DNA of 47,001 bases from an uncultured Bacilli bacterium (GCA_944373095.1 CALWAK010000004.1:1-47001), one strand, 5' to 3'; shown: positions 26,768 through 37,171, counted from the stretch's first letter. Numbers and translations are program-made. The notes: generated by a model not told the origin, from the letters alone.

Positions 26768-27115
26768 ATGGAAACTTATGCAATACATAAAGGTGCAGAA
26801 GTAGCTCCTCGTAAAGCTAGAATGACTCTTGATTTAGTTAGAGGTAAAGATGTACAAACTGCACTTGGTATTTTAGCAAATACTAATACAAAAGCTAGTC
26901 GTTTAATTAGCAAGGTTTTAAATTCTGCTATTGCTAACGCTGTAAATAATTTTGGCGCAAATGAATCTGATCTAGTTATTTCTGAATGCTATATTAATCC
27001 AGGAAAGACTCGTAAAAAGATTCGCTTTGGAAGTCGTTCAAATGTGGATCGTCATGATAAACGTACTAGTCATATAACTATTAAAGTTAGTGATTCTAAA
27101 AGGGAGGCAAAATAG
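26768..27115 (+). CDS. rplV: Large ribosomal subunit protein L22
   Basis: A 115-residue L22 whose hairpin loop lines the exit tunnel. [17 protein letters not shown] at the start and the C-terminal block [17 protein letters not shown] with RKKIRFGSR. The loop length is standard, so no macrolide-resistance-type insertion is seen. GGAAGG lies upstream, 15 bases after rpsS. Confidence 0.97.
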   Translation: METYAIHKGAEVAPRKARMTLDLVRGKDVQTALGILANTNTKASRLISKVLNSAIANAVNNFGANESDLVISECYINPGKTRKKIRFGSRSNVDRHDKRTSHITIKVSDSKREAK

Positions 27116-27117
27116 AA

Positions 27118-27801
27118 ATGGGACAAAAAGTTAGTCCAATTGGTTTAAGAATTGGTGTTAATAAAGATTGGGAATCTAAATGGTTTTCAAGCAAAAATAA
27201 TTACGCTAAATATCTAAATAATGATATTAAAATTCGTCAATTTCTAGCAAAAGAATTAAAAGATGCTGCTGTTGCCTCTGTAATTATTGAAAGAAATGAA
27301 AAAAGATGCGATGTAACTATTAAATCTGCTAAACCAGGAATTATTATTGGTAAAGGCGGAGAAGACATCGAAAAACTTAGAAATAAGTTAAAGAAATTAG
27401 TTGGCGAAGATATTTATGTATCTATCGTTGAAGAAAAAAATCCAGATTTAAATGCTCAAATTGTTGCTCAAAATATTGCTTTACAAATTGAAGCAAGAGC
27501 ACCATTTAGAAGTGTTCAAAAACGTGCTATTAGAAATACTATGAAAGCTGGAGCTAAAGGTATTAAAACATTAGTTTCTGGCCGTGTAGGTGGAGCTGAA
27601 ATGGCAAGAAGTGAAGGGTATACAGAAGGTACTGTTCCTCTTCATACAGTAAGAGCTGATATCGATTATGGTACTGCTGAAGCTTTAACTACTTATGGTA
27701 TTATTGGTGTAAAAGTTTGGATTTACAAAGGAGAAATTCTTCCAACTAAAAAGCAAAGTAAGAAGGGAGAGACTTTAAATGTTAATTCCAAAAAGAACTA
27801 A
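27118..27801 (+). CDS. rpsC: Small ribosomal subunit protein S3
   Basis: A 227-residue S3 with an N-terminal KH domain ([17 protein letters not shown] carries the GxxG) and a C-terminal RNA-entry domain ([29 protein letters not shown]). It starts two bases after rplV, with AGGGAGG inside the end of that gene. Its last 23 bases overlap the start of rplP in another frame. Confidence 0.98.
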   Translation: MGQKVSPIGLRIGVNKDWESKWFSSKNNYAKYLNNDIKIRQFLAKELKDAAVASVIIERNEKRCDVTIKSAKPGIIIGKGGEDIEKLRNKLKKLVGEDIYVSIVEEKNPDLNAQIVAQNIALQIEARAPFRSVQKRAIRNTMKAGAKGIKTLVSGRVGGAEMARSEGYTEGTVPLHTVRADIDYGTAEALTTYGIIGVKVWIYKGEILPTKKQSKKGETLNVNSKKN

Positions 27802-28204
27802 ATATCGTAAACCACAAAGATTAACATATGATGGTCATGCAAAAGGTAATACTGAATTACACTTTGGTGAATATGGTTTAATGGCTAAAGAAGGAGCATG
27901 GATTAGCGCTCGTCAAATTGAAGCTGCTCGTATTGCAATGACACGTTATATGAAACGTGGTGGAAAAGTTTATATAAATATATTCCCACATTTAGCACTT
28001 ACAAGAAAACCTCTTGAAACTCGTCAAGGTACAGGAAAAGGTAATGTTGAAGATTGGGTTGCAGTTGTAAAAAAAGGTAAAATTATGTTTGAAATTGGTG
28101 ATATTGATGAAGCTTCTGCTCGTGAAGCATTACGTCTTGCATCACATAAATTACCTATTACATGCAAATTTGTAAAGAAAGAAGGTAATTCTAATGAAGG
28201 TTAA
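27779..28204 (+). CDS. rplP: Large ribosomal subunit protein L16
   Basis: A 141-residue L16, next to the A-site tRNA elbow. [14 protein letters not shown] start; [25 protein letters not shown] block; [15 protein letters not shown]. The start lies inside rpsC (23-base overlap), with AAGGGAGA as ribosome site, so translation is likely coupled. Confidence 0.98.
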   Translation: MLIPKRTKYRKPQRLTYDGHAKGNTELHFGEYGLMAKEGAWISARQIEAARIAMTRYMKRGGKVYINIFPHLALTRKPLETRQGTGKGNVEDWVAVVKKGKIMFEIGDIDEASAREALRLASHKLPITCKFVKKEGNSNEG

Positions 28205-28400
28205 TGAATTAAGAAAATTAACAAGCGAAGATCTTAATAAGAAAATTGCTGAATCTAAAAGAGAATTATTAGATTTGAGATTTAAACAATCTAATGGAAG
28301 TTTAGAAAAACCTTCTAAAATTCATGAATTAAGAAAAGATGTCGCTAGAATGAAAACAATTTTACGCGAAAGAGAATTATCTGAAGGAGGAGAAAACTAA
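28194..28400 (+). CDS. rpmC: Large ribosomal subunit protein L29
   Basis: A 68-residue helical L29 at the tunnel exit. [26 protein letters not shown] with Gly-Ser-Leu then [19 protein letters not shown]. Its start overlaps the last 11 bases of rplP, and its end overlaps rpsQ by one base. Confidence 0.97.
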   Translation: MKVNELRKLTSEDLNKKIAESKRELLDLRFKQSNGSLEKPSKIHELRKDVARMKTILRERELSEGGEN

Positions 28401-28663
28401 TGGAAGCAGAAACTAAAAGAGCAGAATTAACTGGTAAAGTTGTATCTGCAAAATGTGATAAAACTATTACTGTTTTAGTTGAAACTTATAAGAATCATCC
28501 ACTTTATGGTAAAAGGGTTAAATATTCAAAAAAATATGTAGCTCATGATGAAAAAAATGAAGCAAAAGAAGGAGATACAGTTAGAATTGCTGCTACTAGA
28601 CCTCTATCTAAAACTAAAAGATATACCCTAGTAAAAGTAGTTGAAAAAGCTGTAATCTTATAG
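28400..28663 (+). CDS. rpsQ: Small ribosomal subunit protein S17
   Basis: An 87-residue OB-fold protein S17, which organises the 5' domain of 16S r[30 protein letters not shown] and the [17 protein letters not shown] block are diagnostic. The start overlaps the rpmC stop (TAATG), with GAAGGAGG as ribosome site within rpmC. Confidence 0.97.
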   Translation: MEAETKRAELTGKVVSAKCDKTITVLVETYKNHPLYGKRVKYSKKYVAHDEKNEAKEGDTVRIAATRPLSKTKRYTLVKVVEKAVIL

Positions 28664-28674
28664 GAGGTCTCATT

Positions 28675-29043
28675 ATGATAATGCAAGAAAGTAGATTAAA
28701 AGTTGCTGATAATTCAGGACCAAGAGAATTACTTGTTATTAGAGTAATGGGCGGTTCAAAAGTAAAATATGGTAATATTGGCGACATTGTTGTTGGAACT
28801 GTAAAAAAAGCAATTCCAAATAGTAATATTCCAGAAGGAAAAGTAGTAAAAGCTGTAATCGTTAGAAGTGTTGAAGGTGTTAGAAGAAAAGATGGCTCTT
28901 ACATTAAATTTGATGATAACGCATGCGTTTTAATCAAAGATGATAAGAGTCCTATAGGAACAAGAGTTTTAGGCCCAGTTGCTCGTGAACTTCGTGATAA
29001 AGATTTCATGAAGATTGTCTCACTTGCTAACGAAGTATTATAG
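28675..29043 (+). CDS. rplN: Large ribosomal subunit protein L14
   Basis: A 122-residue L14, the binding site of the silencing factor RsfS and part of the subunit bridge. [15 protein letters not shown] start; [54 protein letters not shown] lies upstream, 11 bases after rpsQ. Confidence 0.98.
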   Translation: MIMQESRLKVADNSGPRELLVIRVMGGSKVKYGNIGDIVVGTVKKAIPNSNIPEGKVVKAVIVRSVEGVRRKDGSYIKFDDNACVLIKDDKSPIGTRVLGPVARELRDKDFMKIVSLANEVL

Positions 29044-29056
29044 GAGGACAATAATT

Positions 29057-29335
29057 ATGAAATTAAAAGTTGGAGATCAAGTAAAAATTATTGCTGGTAA
29101 AGAAAAAGGCAAAGAAGGCAAAATTATTAAAACTCTAAAAAAAGAAGACAAAGTAATTGTTGAAGGAATGAACATCGTAAAAAAACACTTAAAACCAAGA
29201 TATAATGGACAAAATGGTTCAATCGAAGAAGTAGAAGCTCCAATTCATGTATCTAACGTAAAAAAAATTGAAGTAGAGGCTAAAACTAAAAAAGTTAAAA
29301 CTACAAGTAAAAAAAGCGAAAAGAAAGCTAGTTAG
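29057..29335 (+). CDS. rplX: Large ribosomal subunit protein L24
   Basis: A 92-residue L24, an assembly initiator with a KOW motif ([20 protein letters not shown]). [10 protein letters not shown] and [13 protein letters not shown] follow. ATG 29057 has TAGGAGG upstream; an earlier in-frame start at 29015 would overlap rplN and is unlikely. A lysine-rich extension forms the C-terminal ~15 residues. Confidence 0.97.
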   Translation: MKLKVGDQVKIIAGKEKGKEGKIIKTLKKEDKVIVEGMNIVKKHLKPRYNGQNGSIEEVEAPIHVSNVKKIEVEAKTKKVKTTSKKSEKKAS

Positions 29336-29343
29336 GAGAAATT

Positions 29344-29883
29344 ATGAGTAATTTAAAAGAATTATATAATAAAGAAATAACTGCTTCTTTAATGAAAGAA
29401 TTTAACTATTCATCTAAAATGGAAGTTCCTAGATTAGAAAAAATAGTTATTAATATGGGTGTAGGTGAAGGATCACATGAACCTAAATTTATTGAAGCAG
29501 CTGTAAAAGACTTAGAAGCAATCACTGGTCAACATCCAGTTGTTACTAAAGCTCGTAAATCAATTGCTGGCTTTAAATTAAGAGAAGGTCAACCAATTGG
29601 TTGCAAGGTTACTTTACGTGGTGAAGCAATGTACAATTTTATGGATAAATTAATTAAAATTGCTCTTCCACGTGTTAGAGATTTTAGAGGTATTTCTAAA
29701 ACTGCATTTGATGGTAGAGGAAATTATACTTTAGGAATTAAAGAACAATTAATTTTCCCAGAAATTGATTACGATCAAGTATTAAAAGTAATGGGTATGG
29801 ATATTGTATTCGTTACTACAGCAAAAACAAATGATGAAGCATTACACTTATTAAGTGCATTTGGACTTCCATTTAGAAAGTAA
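29344..29883 (+). CDS. rplE: Large ribosomal subunit protein L5
   Basis: A 179-residue L5, which binds 5S rRNA and contacts the P-site t[69 protein letters not shown] and the end [11 protein letters not shown] match the family throughout. TAGGAG lies upstream, eight bases after rplX. Confidence 0.98.
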   Translation: MSNLKELYNKEITASLMKEFNYSSKMEVPRLEKIVINMGVGEGSHEPKFIEAAVKDLEAITGQHPVVTKARKSIAGFKLREGQPIGCKVTLRGEAMYNFMDKLIKIALPRVRDFRGISKTAFDGRGNYTLGIKEQLIFPEIDYDQVLKVMGMDIVFVTTAKTNDEALHLLSAFGLPFRK

Positions 29884-29903
29884 GTTAAGAGGAGGAAATA
29901 TTT

Positions 29904-30089
29904 ATGGCAAAAACTAGTATGGTTGTAAAACAACAAAGAAAACCAAAATTTTCTACACGCAGTTATACCAGATGCGAAAGATGTGGACGTCCTCATGGCG
30001 TACTTAGAAAATATGGATTATGTCGTATTTGCTTTAGAGAATTAGCAAATAAAGGTCAAATACCTGGCGTTAAGAAGTCAAGTTGGTAG
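29904..30089 (+). CDS. rpsZ: Small ribosomal subunit protein S14, zinc-binding type Z
   Basis: A 61-residue S14 with the four-Cys zinc ribbon [20 protein letters not shown] (residues about 24-43) followed by [18 protein letters not shown]. The short zinc form is the usual housekeeping S14 in this operon of Firmicutes; the longer zinc-free form, if any, is elsewhere. GAGGAGG lies upstream. Confidence 0.98.
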   Translation: MAKTSMVVKQQRKPKFSTRSYTRCERCGRPHGVLRKYGLCRICFRELANKGQIPGVKKSSW

Positions 30090-30107
30090 GAAAGGAGGAA
30101 TTTTAAG

Positions 30108-30503
30108 ATGGTACAAGATAATATAGCAGATATGCTAACTAGAATGCGTAATGCATTACAAATGCGTTATGAAAAAGTAGTTGTTAATGGAACTAAAATG
30201 ACTTTAGGAATTGCTGAAATTCTTAAAAATGAAGGTTTTATAACTGACTACGAATATGAAAAAAATATAACTGGTGATAAATTAACTATCACACTTAAAT
30301 ATGGTGAGAAAAAAGAAAGAGTAATTACTGGTTTAAAGAGAATTTCTAAATCAGGATTACGTGTTTATGCCAAAGCAAATGAAATTCCTCGTGTTTTAAA
30401 TGGACTTGGAATTGCAATTATTTCTACATCTAAAGGACTTATGACTGATAAACAAGCTAGAGAAAATAATCTAGGAGGAGAAGTACTTGCCTATATTTGG
30501 TAA
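30108..30503 (+). CDS. rpsH: Small ribosomal subunit protein S8
   Basis: A 131-residue S8, an early binder of the central 16S domain and the spc-operon repressor in E. coli. [16 protein letters not shown] start; [20 protein letters not shown]-terminal [22 protein letters not shown] and [17 protein letters not shown] lies upstream. Confidence 0.98.
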   Translation: MVQDNIADMLTRMRNALQMRYEKVVVNGTKMTLGIAEILKNEGFITDYEYEKNITGDKLTITLKYGEKKERVITGLKRISKSGLRVYAKANEIPRVLNGLGIAIISTSKGLMTDKQARENNLGGEVLAYIW

Positions 30504-30514
30504 GGAAAAAGCTT

Positions 30515-31054
30515 ATGAGTAGAATTGGTAATAGACAATTAACAATACCTGCTGGTGTAACAGTTACTAATGAAAATGAAGTAGTTTCTGTTAAGGGACC
30601 AAAAGGCGAATTAAAATTAAATATTGCAAGACCTATAAATGTAGAAATTAAAGAAAACGTTGTTTTAACAACTAGACCAAATGATGAAAAACATACTAAA
30701 CAACTTCACGGAACAACTAATTCACTTATTAAAAATATGATTGTTGGTGTTACTGAAGGATTTAGTAAAGGTTTAGAAGCAGTTGGTGTTGGTTATAGAT
30801 TTAATGTTGCTGGTAAAAAAATTAGTATAAATGCTGGTTTTTCACATCCAGTAGAAATCATTGTTCCAAATGATTTAGAAGTTAAACAAGAAAGTAATAC
30901 TGAAATAACTATTTCAGGAATTGATAAACAAAAAGTTTCTGAATTTGCGGCTAATATTCGTAAAATAAGAGAACCAGAACCATATAAAGGTAAAGGTATC
31001 CGTTATAAGGGCGAATTTGTAAGACGTAAAGAAGGAAAGAAAGCAGCTAAATAA
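30515..31054 (+). CDS. rplF: Large ribosomal subunit protein L6
   Basis: A 179-residue L6, close to the sarcin-ricin loop and the factor-binding site. MSRIGNRQLTIPAGV start; SVKGPKGELKL; LEAVGVGYRFNVAG; C-terminal REPEPYKGKGIRYKGEFVRRKEGK. ATG 30515 follows TAAGGAAA; an in-frame TTG at 30497 overlaps rpsH and gives a non-standard N-terminus. Confidence 0.98.
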   Translation: MSRIGNRQLTIPAGVTVTNENEVVSVKGPKGELKLNIARPINVEIKENVVLTTRPNDEKHTKQLHGTTNSLIKNMIVGVTEGFSKGLEAVGVGYRFNVAGKKISINAGFSHPVEIIVPNDLEVKQESNTEITISGIDKQKVSEFAANIRKIREPEPYKGKGIRYKGEFVRRKEGKKAAK

Positions 31055-31071
31055 GGTAAGGAGAGAGTGTT

Positions 31072-31428
31072 ATGATAAATAAGAAGTCAAATAACGAAAT
31101 GCGTAAAATTAGACATACTAGAGTTCGTAACAAAATTAGTGGCACTAGTGAATGTCCAAGATTAAACGTATTTAGATCAAATAATCAAATTTTTGCTCAA
31201 ATTATTGATGATGAAAAACAAACTACCTTAGTTAGCTCTTCATCAGTTGAGTTAAAAATTAAAAATGGTGGTAATATCGAAGGTGCTAAAGAAGTAGGCA
31301 AAGATATTGCAACTAAAGCAAAGAAAGCTAAAATAAATAAAGTTGTTTTTGATAGAGGTGGCTACCTATATCATGGACGTGTAAAAGCTTTAGCTGAAGC
31401 TGCACGTGAAAACGGATTAGAATTCTAA
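31072..31428 (+). CDS. rplR: Large ribosomal subunit protein L18
   Basis: A 118-residue L18 that carries 5S rRNA into the 50S subunit. [24 protein letters not shown], then [18 protein letters not shown], and C-terminal [30 protein letters not shown] lies upstream. Confidence 0.98.
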   Translation: MINKKSNNEMRKIRHTRVRNKISGTSECPRLNVFRSNNQIFAQIIDDEKQTTLVSSSSVELKIKNGGNIEGAKEVGKDIATKAKKAKINKVVFDRGGYLYHGRVKALAEAARENGLEF

Positions 31429-31441
31429 GAGGGAGGATATT

Positions 31442-31945
31442 ATGCCAAAAAGAGAAACTGAAACTAAGAAAAATATGCTTGAAGATCAAGTTATATCAAT
31501 TGGACGTGTTACTAAAGTAACAAAAGGTGGTAGACATTTTAGATTTTTAGCTACAGTTGTAGTTGGAAATAGAAAAGGTTTAGTAGGCTTAGGAAGTGGA
31601 AAATCTAATGAAGTACCAGAAGCTATTAAAAAAGCTTTACAAGCTGCTAACAAAAATGTTGTTAAAGTATCTTTGGTTGATAATAGAACTATTCCTCATG
31701 AAGCAATCGCAAAGGTTGGACGTGCTGAAGTTTTATTAAAACCTGCAAAAAAAGGTACTGGACTTGTAGCCGGTGGTGCTGCTCGTGCTATTTTAGAACT
31801 TGCAGGAGTTAAAGATGTTGTGTCTAAATCATTAGGCTCAAATACAAAAGTTAATGTTGCTAAAGCTACTTTAGAAGCATTAAAATGTCAAAAAACTGCT
31901 GAGCAAGTTGCTGAATTAAGAGGAAAGAAAGTAGAGGAATTATAA
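31442..31945 (+). CDS. rpsE: Small ribosomal subunit protein S5
   Basis: A 167-residue S5, involved in mRNA unwinding and decoding accuracy. [22 protein letters not shown] start of the double-stranded RNA fold; [51 protein letters not shown]. The next gene begins one base after its stop and encodes L15, not L30. Confidence 0.98.
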   Translation: MPKRETETKKNMLEDQVISIGRVTKVTKGGRHFRFLATVVVGNRKGLVGLGSGKSNEVPEAIKKALQAANKNVVKVSLVDNRTIPHEAIAKVGRAEVLLKPAKKGTGLVAGGAARAILELAGVKDVVSKSLGSNTKVNVAKATLEALKCQKTAEQVAELRGKKVEEL

Positions 31946-31946
31946 T

Positions 31947-32390
31947 ATGAAGTTACATGAATTAAATGCTCTACCAGAAGCTAAATCTAGAAAAAGAGTA
32001 GGCCGTGGCCCTGGATCAGGAATGGGTAAGACAGCAACTCGTGGTCAAAAAGGACAAAAATCTCGTAGTGGAGCATCAATTTCACCTTGGTTCCAAGGTG
32101 GTCAAACTCCATTATATAGAAGATTACCAAAAAGAGGATTCAATAACGCAAGATTTTCTGTAAGATATGCTACTATTAATTTAAGTGATTTAAATAGATA
32201 TTTTAAAGATGGCGATGTTGTAACTCCTGAAATTTTAAAGGAAAAGGGTATAATTAAAAATCAGTTGTCTGGTGTAAAAGTTTTAGGTAATGGTGAACTT
32301 GAAAAGAAATTAACTGTTAAAGCTACTAGATTTTCAAGTGTTGCTGTTGCTAAAATAGAGGCAGCAGGTGGCAAAACTGAGGTGATCTAA
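31947..32390 (+). CDS. rplO: Large ribosomal subunit protein L15
   Basis: A 147-residue L15. [29 protein letters not shown]-terminal loop, [17 protein letters not shown], and the C-terminal globular part ending in [18 protein letters not shown] in the end of rpsE serves as ribosome site. The place between rpsE and this gene, normally filled by rpmD (L30), is only one base. Confidence 0.98.
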   Translation: MKLHELNALPEAKSRKRVGRGPGSGMGKTATRGQKGQKSRSGASISPWFQGGQTPLYRRLPKRGFNNARFSVRYATINLSDLNRYFKDGDVVTPEILKEKGIIKNQLSGVKVLGNGELEKKLTVKATRFSSVAVAKIEAAGGKTEVI

Positions 32391-32391
32391 T

Positions 32392-33654
32392 ATGTTTGCT
32401 AGAATGAAGCAACTATTTAGTCCTTCAAATAAAGATTTAAGAAAAAGATTATATTTTACATTGTTGTGCTTAGGCTTATTTTGCCTAGGTACAACTATTA
32501 CCATCCCTTGGGCATCAGCTGTATATCAAGAATTAGGATTTCTTGAAATATTTAACCTTATGTCCGGTGGTGGTTTAAGAAGTTTTTCAATATTTGCATT
32601 AGGTGTTTCACCATATATTACTGCATCTATTATTACTCAGTTATTACAAATGGATATAATTCCTTATTTTAAAGAATTAAAAGAGGAAGGATATACTGGT
32701 AGACAAAAAATAAATAGAATTACTAGATATTTAGGAATAATATTTGCGTTCATTCAAGGATATATATTAACAATAGTTTATATGAAAGGTATGGGAACTA
32801 GTGAAATTTTAAAAACAACATTAGTTATGACTGCTGGAACTTGTTTCTTACTTTGGATTGGAGATCAAGTTACATCAAAGGGAATTGGAAATGGTATGTC
32901 ACTACTAATAATGGCAGGAATTATCCAAAGTATGCCATCAATGTTTGTTACTGCATTTCAAAGTCTTGTACTTTCAGGAACATATAACACAACTTTAGGT
33001 GGTGTATTATTTGCTCTATTCGTTTTAATATATATATTAATTATTTGTGGTGTTGTCTTTATTCAACTTGCTGAAAGAAGAATACCTATTCAGTATTCTA
33101 ATAGAACTAATAGTGCGTATGGTGCTCAAACATCATTTTTACCAATTAAGTTAAATTCAGCAGGAGTTATGCCTGTAATATTTGCATCAACATTAATAGC
33201 AATACCAACTACTATTGTTAATTTAATAAATAATGCTAATGCAATAGCGTTTGTAAAAAATTATATAGAATATACAAGTTTAACTGGTTTTATTTTATAT
33301 ATATTATTAATATTTTTCTTCGGATATTTTTATACATTTATTGAAATGAATCCAGAAGAAATGGCAAAAAATTTAAATAAAAATGGTGGTTATATACCAG
33401 GAATTAGACCAGGTGTAGATACTTCTAAATATATTTCTAAAATTATTGGAAGACTTACTATTGTTGGTTCAATTTTCCTAGTTATAATTGCTGGCTTGCC
33501 AATACTATTTTCAAAATTTTCAGGTTTACCAAGTAGTGTTACAATTGGTGGTACTGGATTACTAATAGTTGTTGGTGTAGCAATTGAAACATATAAACAA
33601 ATAGAAAGCTCATTAGTTAGTAGAAGCTATTCTAAAGGTAGACGTAGAAGATGA
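32392..33654 (+). CDS. secY: Protein translocase subunit SecY
   Basis: Ten-span central channel of the Sec translocon, 420 residues. N-terminal FSPSNKDLRKRLYFT, plug-region MSGGGLRSFSIFALGVSPYITASII, QLAERRIPIQYSNRT in loop 5, and AKNLNKNGGYIPGIRPG in loop 6. It ends in a basic tail at a TGA that overlaps the adk ATG (ATGA). This natural TGA end argues for the standard genetic code. Confidence 0.98.
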   Translation: MFARMKQLFSPSNKDLRKRLYFTLLCLGLFCLGTTITIPWASAVYQELGFLEIFNLMSGGGLRSFSIFALGVSPYITASIITQLLQMDIIPYFKELKEEGYTGRQKINRITRYLGIIFAFIQGYILTIVYMKGMGTSEILKTTLVMTAGTCFLLWIGDQVTSKGIGNGMSLLIMAGIIQSMPSMFVTAFQSLVLSGTYNTTLGGVLFALFVLIYILIICGVVFIQLAERRIPIQYSNRTNSAYGAQTSFLPIKLNSAGVMPVIFASTLIAIPTTIVNLINNANAIAFVKNYIEYTSLTGFILYILLIFFFGYFYTFIEMNPEEMAKNLNKNGGYIPGIRPGVDTSKYISKIIGRLTIVGSIFLVIIAGLPILFSKFSGLPSSVTIGGTGLLIVVGVAIETYKQIESSLVSRSYSKGRRRR

Positions 33655-34301
33655 AAAACATAATTTTTATTGCTCCACCTGCAGCTGGTAAAGGAACAAT
33701 GAGCAAATTACTAAGTGATAAGTATAATTATTTACATATATCAACTGGTGATTTATTAAGAAAAGCAAAAGAAAAAAATGATGAATTGGGAAAACAAATA
33801 GAAAGTTTATTAAATAGTGGTAAACTTCTTCCTGATGAAATCGTATATAAAGTTTTAGATAATTGTATCAAGAACATACATAACAAACTATTTATATTAG
33901 ATGGGTTTCCAAGAAATATAGATCAAGTTTATTATTTAGAAAAACTATTTAAAGAATTAAACTTAAATAATTACATAGTTATATATCTTGATATAGATTA
34001 TGATAAGGCGATGGCTCGAGCTTTAGGTAGACTTACATGTCCAATATGTAATAAAAATTATAACAAATATATAAAATCTACAAAACCTAAAGTTGAAAAT
34101 AAATGTGATATTTGTGGAAGTCAGTTAATTATTCGTAATGATGATAATGAAGAAACATTTAAAATTAGATATGATACTTATATAAAAGAAACAGCAAGTA
34201 TTTTAAATTATTATAAAGAAAACAATAAGTTATCTGTTATTATTGTGAATGATAATCCACAAAGTATGTTAAAAGAAATAGAAAAATTGTTGGAGGTATA
34301 A
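33651..34301 (+). CDS. adk: Adenylate kinase
   Basis: A 216-residue enzyme that balances AMP, ADP and ATP. P-loop APPAAGKGTMS (about residues 7-17; family usually GPPGAGKGT), STGDLLR, LDGFPRN, and GRLTCPICNKNYNKY / CDICGSQL, the four-Cys zinc LID of Gram-positives. C-terminal RYDTYIKETASIL. It overlaps secY by four bases, so translation is coupled. Confidence 0.98.
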   Translation: MKNIIFIAPPAAGKGTMSKLLSDKYNYLHISTGDLLRKAKEKNDELGKQIESLLNSGKLLPDEIVYKVLDNCIKNIHNKLFILDGFPRNIDQVYYLEKLFKELNLNNYIVIYLDIDYDKAMARALGRLTCPICNKNYNKYIKSTKPKVENKCDICGSQLIIRNDDNEETFKIRYDTYIKETASILNYYKENNKLSVIIVNDNPQSMLKEIEKLLEV

Positions 34302-35048
34302 ATGGTTAGTATTAAAAGCAATGAAGAAATTGAATTAATGAAACATTCTGGACATATTAACTATTTATGCCATAAACTTCTAGAAAAAAATCTCCGACCA
34401 GGAATTACAACAAAGGAACTTGAGGATATTGCTAGAAAATTTATGGAAGAAAATGATTGTTATTCATCTACAATAGGATATGAAGGCTATCCTGGTTATC
34501 TATGTATATCAGTTAATGATGAAGTAGTTCATGGGATACCTAGTGGTAGAAAATTAAAAAATGGTGATATTGTTTCACTTGATATTTCAATTATTTATAA
34601 AGGATATCATTCGGATTCTGCTGCAACATATCCAGTTGGAACTATAAATGAAAAAAAAGCATATTTAATTGAACATACTAAAAATGCTTTATATGAAGGA
34701 ATTAAAGAAGTAAAAGATGGAGCAACATTGGGTGATATAGGACATGCAATAGAAAGTTATGCTCACAAACATCATTTAGGCGTTGTTCGTGAACTTTGCG
34801 GGCATGGTATTGGTAATGAATTACATGAAGATCCTGATATACCTAATTATGGTAAACCCCATACTGGTATGATTTTAAAAGAAGGAATGACAATAGCTAT
34901 TGAACCAATGTTAAATTTGGGTTCAAGAAATGTATGTATGCTTGATGATGATTGGACTATTGTTACAGAAGATGGCAAACCATCTGCTCATTTTGAACAT
35001 ACTGTATTAGTTAAAAAAGATGGATATGAAATTTTAACAGGAGAGTAA
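34302..35048 (+). CDS. map: Methionine aminopeptidase, type I
   Basis: Removes N-terminal Met from new proteins. 248 residues. Metal ligands in SLDISIIYKGYHSDSAAT (two Asp), GHGIGNELHEDPDIPNYG (His), AIEPML (Glu) and FEHTVLV (Glu); the substrate His is in EVVHGIP. ATG follows the adk stop without a gap, with TTGGAGGT as ribosome site. Confidence 0.98.
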   Translation: MVSIKSNEEIELMKHSGHINYLCHKLLEKNLRPGITTKELEDIARKFMEENDCYSSTIGYEGYPGYLCISVNDEVVHGIPSGRKLKNGDIVSLDISIIYKGYHSDSAATYPVGTINEKKAYLIEHTKNALYEGIKEVKDGATLGDIGHAIESYAHKHHLGVVRELCGHGIGNELHEDPDIPNYGKPHTGMILKEGMTIAIEPMLNLGSRNVCMLDDDWTIVTEDGKPSAHFEHTVLVKKDGYEILTGE

Positions 35049-35051
35049 AAA

Positions 35052-35273
35052 ATGGCTAAAGAAGATAAAATAGAAGTAGAAGGCAAAGTAATCGAAGTTT
35101 TAAAAGGTGGAGATTACCTTGTAAAATTAACAAAATATAATCAAACTGTACATGCTCACGTTTCTGGTAAAATGCGTATGAATATGATTCGTATCTTACC
35201 AGGTGATTTGGTTACAGTTGAGTTATCGACTTATGATTTAACACGTGGGCGTATAATATGGAATAAAAGATAA
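35052..35273 (+). CDS. infA: Translation initiation factor IF-1
   Basis: A 73-residue OB-fold factor that occupies the A site during initiation. [37 protein letters not shown] and LTRGRIIW are diagnostic. It starts three bases after map with AGGAGA inside that gene's end. Confidence 0.98.
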   Translation: MAKEDKIEVEGKVIEVLKGGDYLVKLTKYNQTVHAHVSGKMRMNMIRILPGDLVTVELSTYDLTRGRIIWNKR

Positions 35274-35288
35274 TGGAGGAAGATTATT

Positions 35289-35402
35289 ATGAAAGTTAGA
35301 CCATCAGTTAAAAAAATTTGTCCAAAATGTAAAATAATTAAAAGAAAAGGTAAAATAATGGTTATTTGTGAAAATCCAAAACACAAACAAACACAAGGCT
35401 AA
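35289..35402 (+). CDS. rpmJ: Large ribosomal subunit protein L36
   Basis: A 37-residue zinc-ribbon protein. [17 protein letters not shown] at the start, [18 protein letters not shown] at the end; Cys 11, 14, 27 and His 32 form the zinc site. This is the normal C+ form. TGGAGGA precedes ATG 35289, and TAA is at 35400-35402. It sits between infA and rpsM as usual. Confidence 0.97.
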   Translation: MKVRPSVKKICPKCKIIKRKGKIMVICENPKHKQTQG

Positions 35403-35413
35403 TAGGAGGAATT

Positions 35414-35788
35414 ATGGCACGTATTAAAAATATTGAGATACCAAATGAAAAACATATTTGTATTGGTTTAACTGCAATTTATGGAATCGGAAGAAATCTT
35501 GCTAATACTATTTGTGATGATGCAAAAGTTGCAAGAACTAAAAAAGCAAAAGATTTAACAGAAGAAGAAGTAAGTGCATTAAGAACTCAAGTAGAAAAAT
35601 ACACTGTTGAAGGTGAACTTCGTCGTGAAGTACAATTAAATATTAAAAATAAAATGGAAATTAATTCTTATCAAGGTATTAGACATAAAAAAGGATTACC
35701 AGTTCGTGGTCAAAGAACTAGTAGAAATGCTCGTACAAGAAAAGGTAAGGGTAAGACAGTTGCTAATAAGAAAAAAGTAAGTAAATAG
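35414..35788 (+). CDS. rpsM: Small ribosomal subunit protein S13
   Basis: A 124-residue S13 in the 30S head, touching the P-site t[69 protein letters not shown] lies upstream. Confidence 0.98.
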   Translation: MARIKNIEIPNEKHICIGLTAIYGIGRNLANTICDDAKVARTKKAKDLTEEEVSALRTQVEKYTVEGELRREVQLNIKNKMEINSYQGIRHKKGLPVRGQRTSRNARTRKGKGKTVANKKKVSK

Positions 35789-35799
35789 GAGGTACTATA

Positions 35800-36183
35800 A
35801 TGGCTTATAATAGAAGAAAAAGAAAAGTAAAGAAAAATATTCCTGAAGCACAAGCTCATATTCATTCTACTTATAATAATACTGTTGTATCTATAACAGA
35901 TGTTAATGGTAATGTAATATCTTGGGCATCAGCTGGTACTATTGGTTATAAAGGTTCTAAAAAGAAAACACCTTATGCTGCTGGTATGAGTGCTGAAGCA
36001 GCTGCAAAAACTGCTGTTGATAATGGTGTAAAAAAGGTAGAAGTTTTTGTTAAAGGTTTAGGAGCTGGTAGAGAAAATGCTATTCGTTCACTACAAACTG
36101 CTGGATTAGAAATTACTGCAATCAATGATATAACACCTGTTCCACACAATGGATGCCGTCCACCAAAACGTCCAAGAAATTAA
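35800..36183 (+). CDS. rpsK: Small ribosomal subunit protein S11
   Basis: A 127-residue S11 of the 30S platform. [41 protein letters not shown]-terminal [17 protein letters not shown], universally conserved. TAGGAGGT lies upstream, 11 bases after rpsM. Confidence 0.98.
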   Translation: MAYNRRKRKVKKNIPEAQAHIHSTYNNTVVSITDVNGNVISWASAGTIGYKGSKKKTPYAAGMSAEAAAKTAVDNGVKKVEVFVKGLGAGRENAIRSLQTAGLEITAINDITPVPHNGCRPPKRPRN

Positions 36184-36202
36184 GAAAGGGGAACATTAAA
36201 CT

Positions 36203-37153
36203 ATGTTAAAATTTGAAAAACCTGATTATAAAATAGTAGAATCAATTGAAAATAATCATTATGGTAAATTTGAATTAGATCCACTTGAAAGAGGATTTGG
36301 TACAACAATCGGTAATGCTTTAAGAAGAGTTATGTTATCAAGTTTACCTGGTAGTGCAATTACATCTGTTAAGATTGAAGGCGTTATGCATGAATTTCAA
36401 AAAATAGATGGAATTGTTGAAGATGTAACTACTATAGTTTTAAATTTAAAAAGTGTTGTTTTAATAAATCATGATAAAAGTGATAATATAAAAACAATTC
36501 GTTTAACTGCTAATACTGAAGGACCAGTTACTGCTGGAATGATTGAAGCAGACGCTGATATTGAAATTGTAAATCCAGATTTAGTAATTTGTAATTTAGT
36601 AAAAGGTGGAAAAATTGATATGGAAATGACTGTTGGTAATGGTCGTGGCTATGTTGATTCAAAAACAAATGAAAAATTATTAGGTGAAAAGAAAATTGGC
36701 GTAATTGCTATAGATAGTTTATATTCACCAATTGAAAGAGTAAGTTATGAAGTTGAACCTGCTCGTGTAGGACAAAATGAAAACTTTGATAAATTGGTTA
36801 TGAATGTTTATACTAATGGTTCTATGACACCTGATGAGGCAATGGCATTAGCAGCAAAAATTTTAATTGAACATTTTAATATTATTGCAGATATTAATAA
36901 TATTTCTAATATTTCTGGAATAATTGCTGAAAAGAAAGTTGATACAATAACTAAGACTTTAGAAACTCCAATTGAAGAAATTGAATTCTCAGTTCGTGCT
37001 TATAATTGTTTAAAGAGAGCTGGAGTTAATACAGTTGAAGATTTAATTAACAAACGTGAAAGTGAAGTTAATAAAATTAGAAATTTAGGTAAAAAATCTT
37101 TAAAAGAAGTATTAGATAAAGTTAAAGAAATGGGTTTAAGTTTTAAAGAGTAA
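36203..37153 (+). CDS. rpoA: DNA-directed RNA polymerase subunit alpha
   Basis: A 316-residue alpha subunit. The N-terminal assembly domain contains FELDPLERGFGTTIGNALRRVMLSSLPG and VEPARVGQNENFDKL; the C-terminal domain (from about residue 245) contains the helix-hairpin-helix NCLKRAGVNTVEDLINK and RNLGKKSLKEV used for UP elements and activators. AAAGGGGA lies upstream. Its place between rpsK and rplQ is canonical. Confidence 0.98.
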   Translation: MLKFEKPDYKIVESIENNHYGKFELDPLERGFGTTIGNALRRVMLSSLPGSAITSVKIEGVMHEFQKIDGIVEDVTTIVLNLKSVVLINHDKSDNIKTIRLTANTEGPVTAGMIEADADIEIVNPDLVICNLVKGGKIDMEMTVGNGRGYVDSKTNEKLLGEKKIGVIAIDSLYSPIERVSYEVEPARVGQNENFDKLVMNVYTNGSMTPDEAMALAAKILIEHFNIIADINNISNISGIIAEKKVDTITKTLETPIEEIEFSVRAYNCLKRAGVNTVEDLINKRESEVNKIRNLGKKSLKEVLDKVKEMGLSFKE

Positions 37154-37171
37154 AAATATAATGGAGGTAAC

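Noticed and set aside
33640-33656. Mycoplasma-type code in which TGA means Trp
   Set aside because: secY ends at a TGA after a normal basic tail, in an ATGA overlap with adk, and Trp is written TGG throughout.
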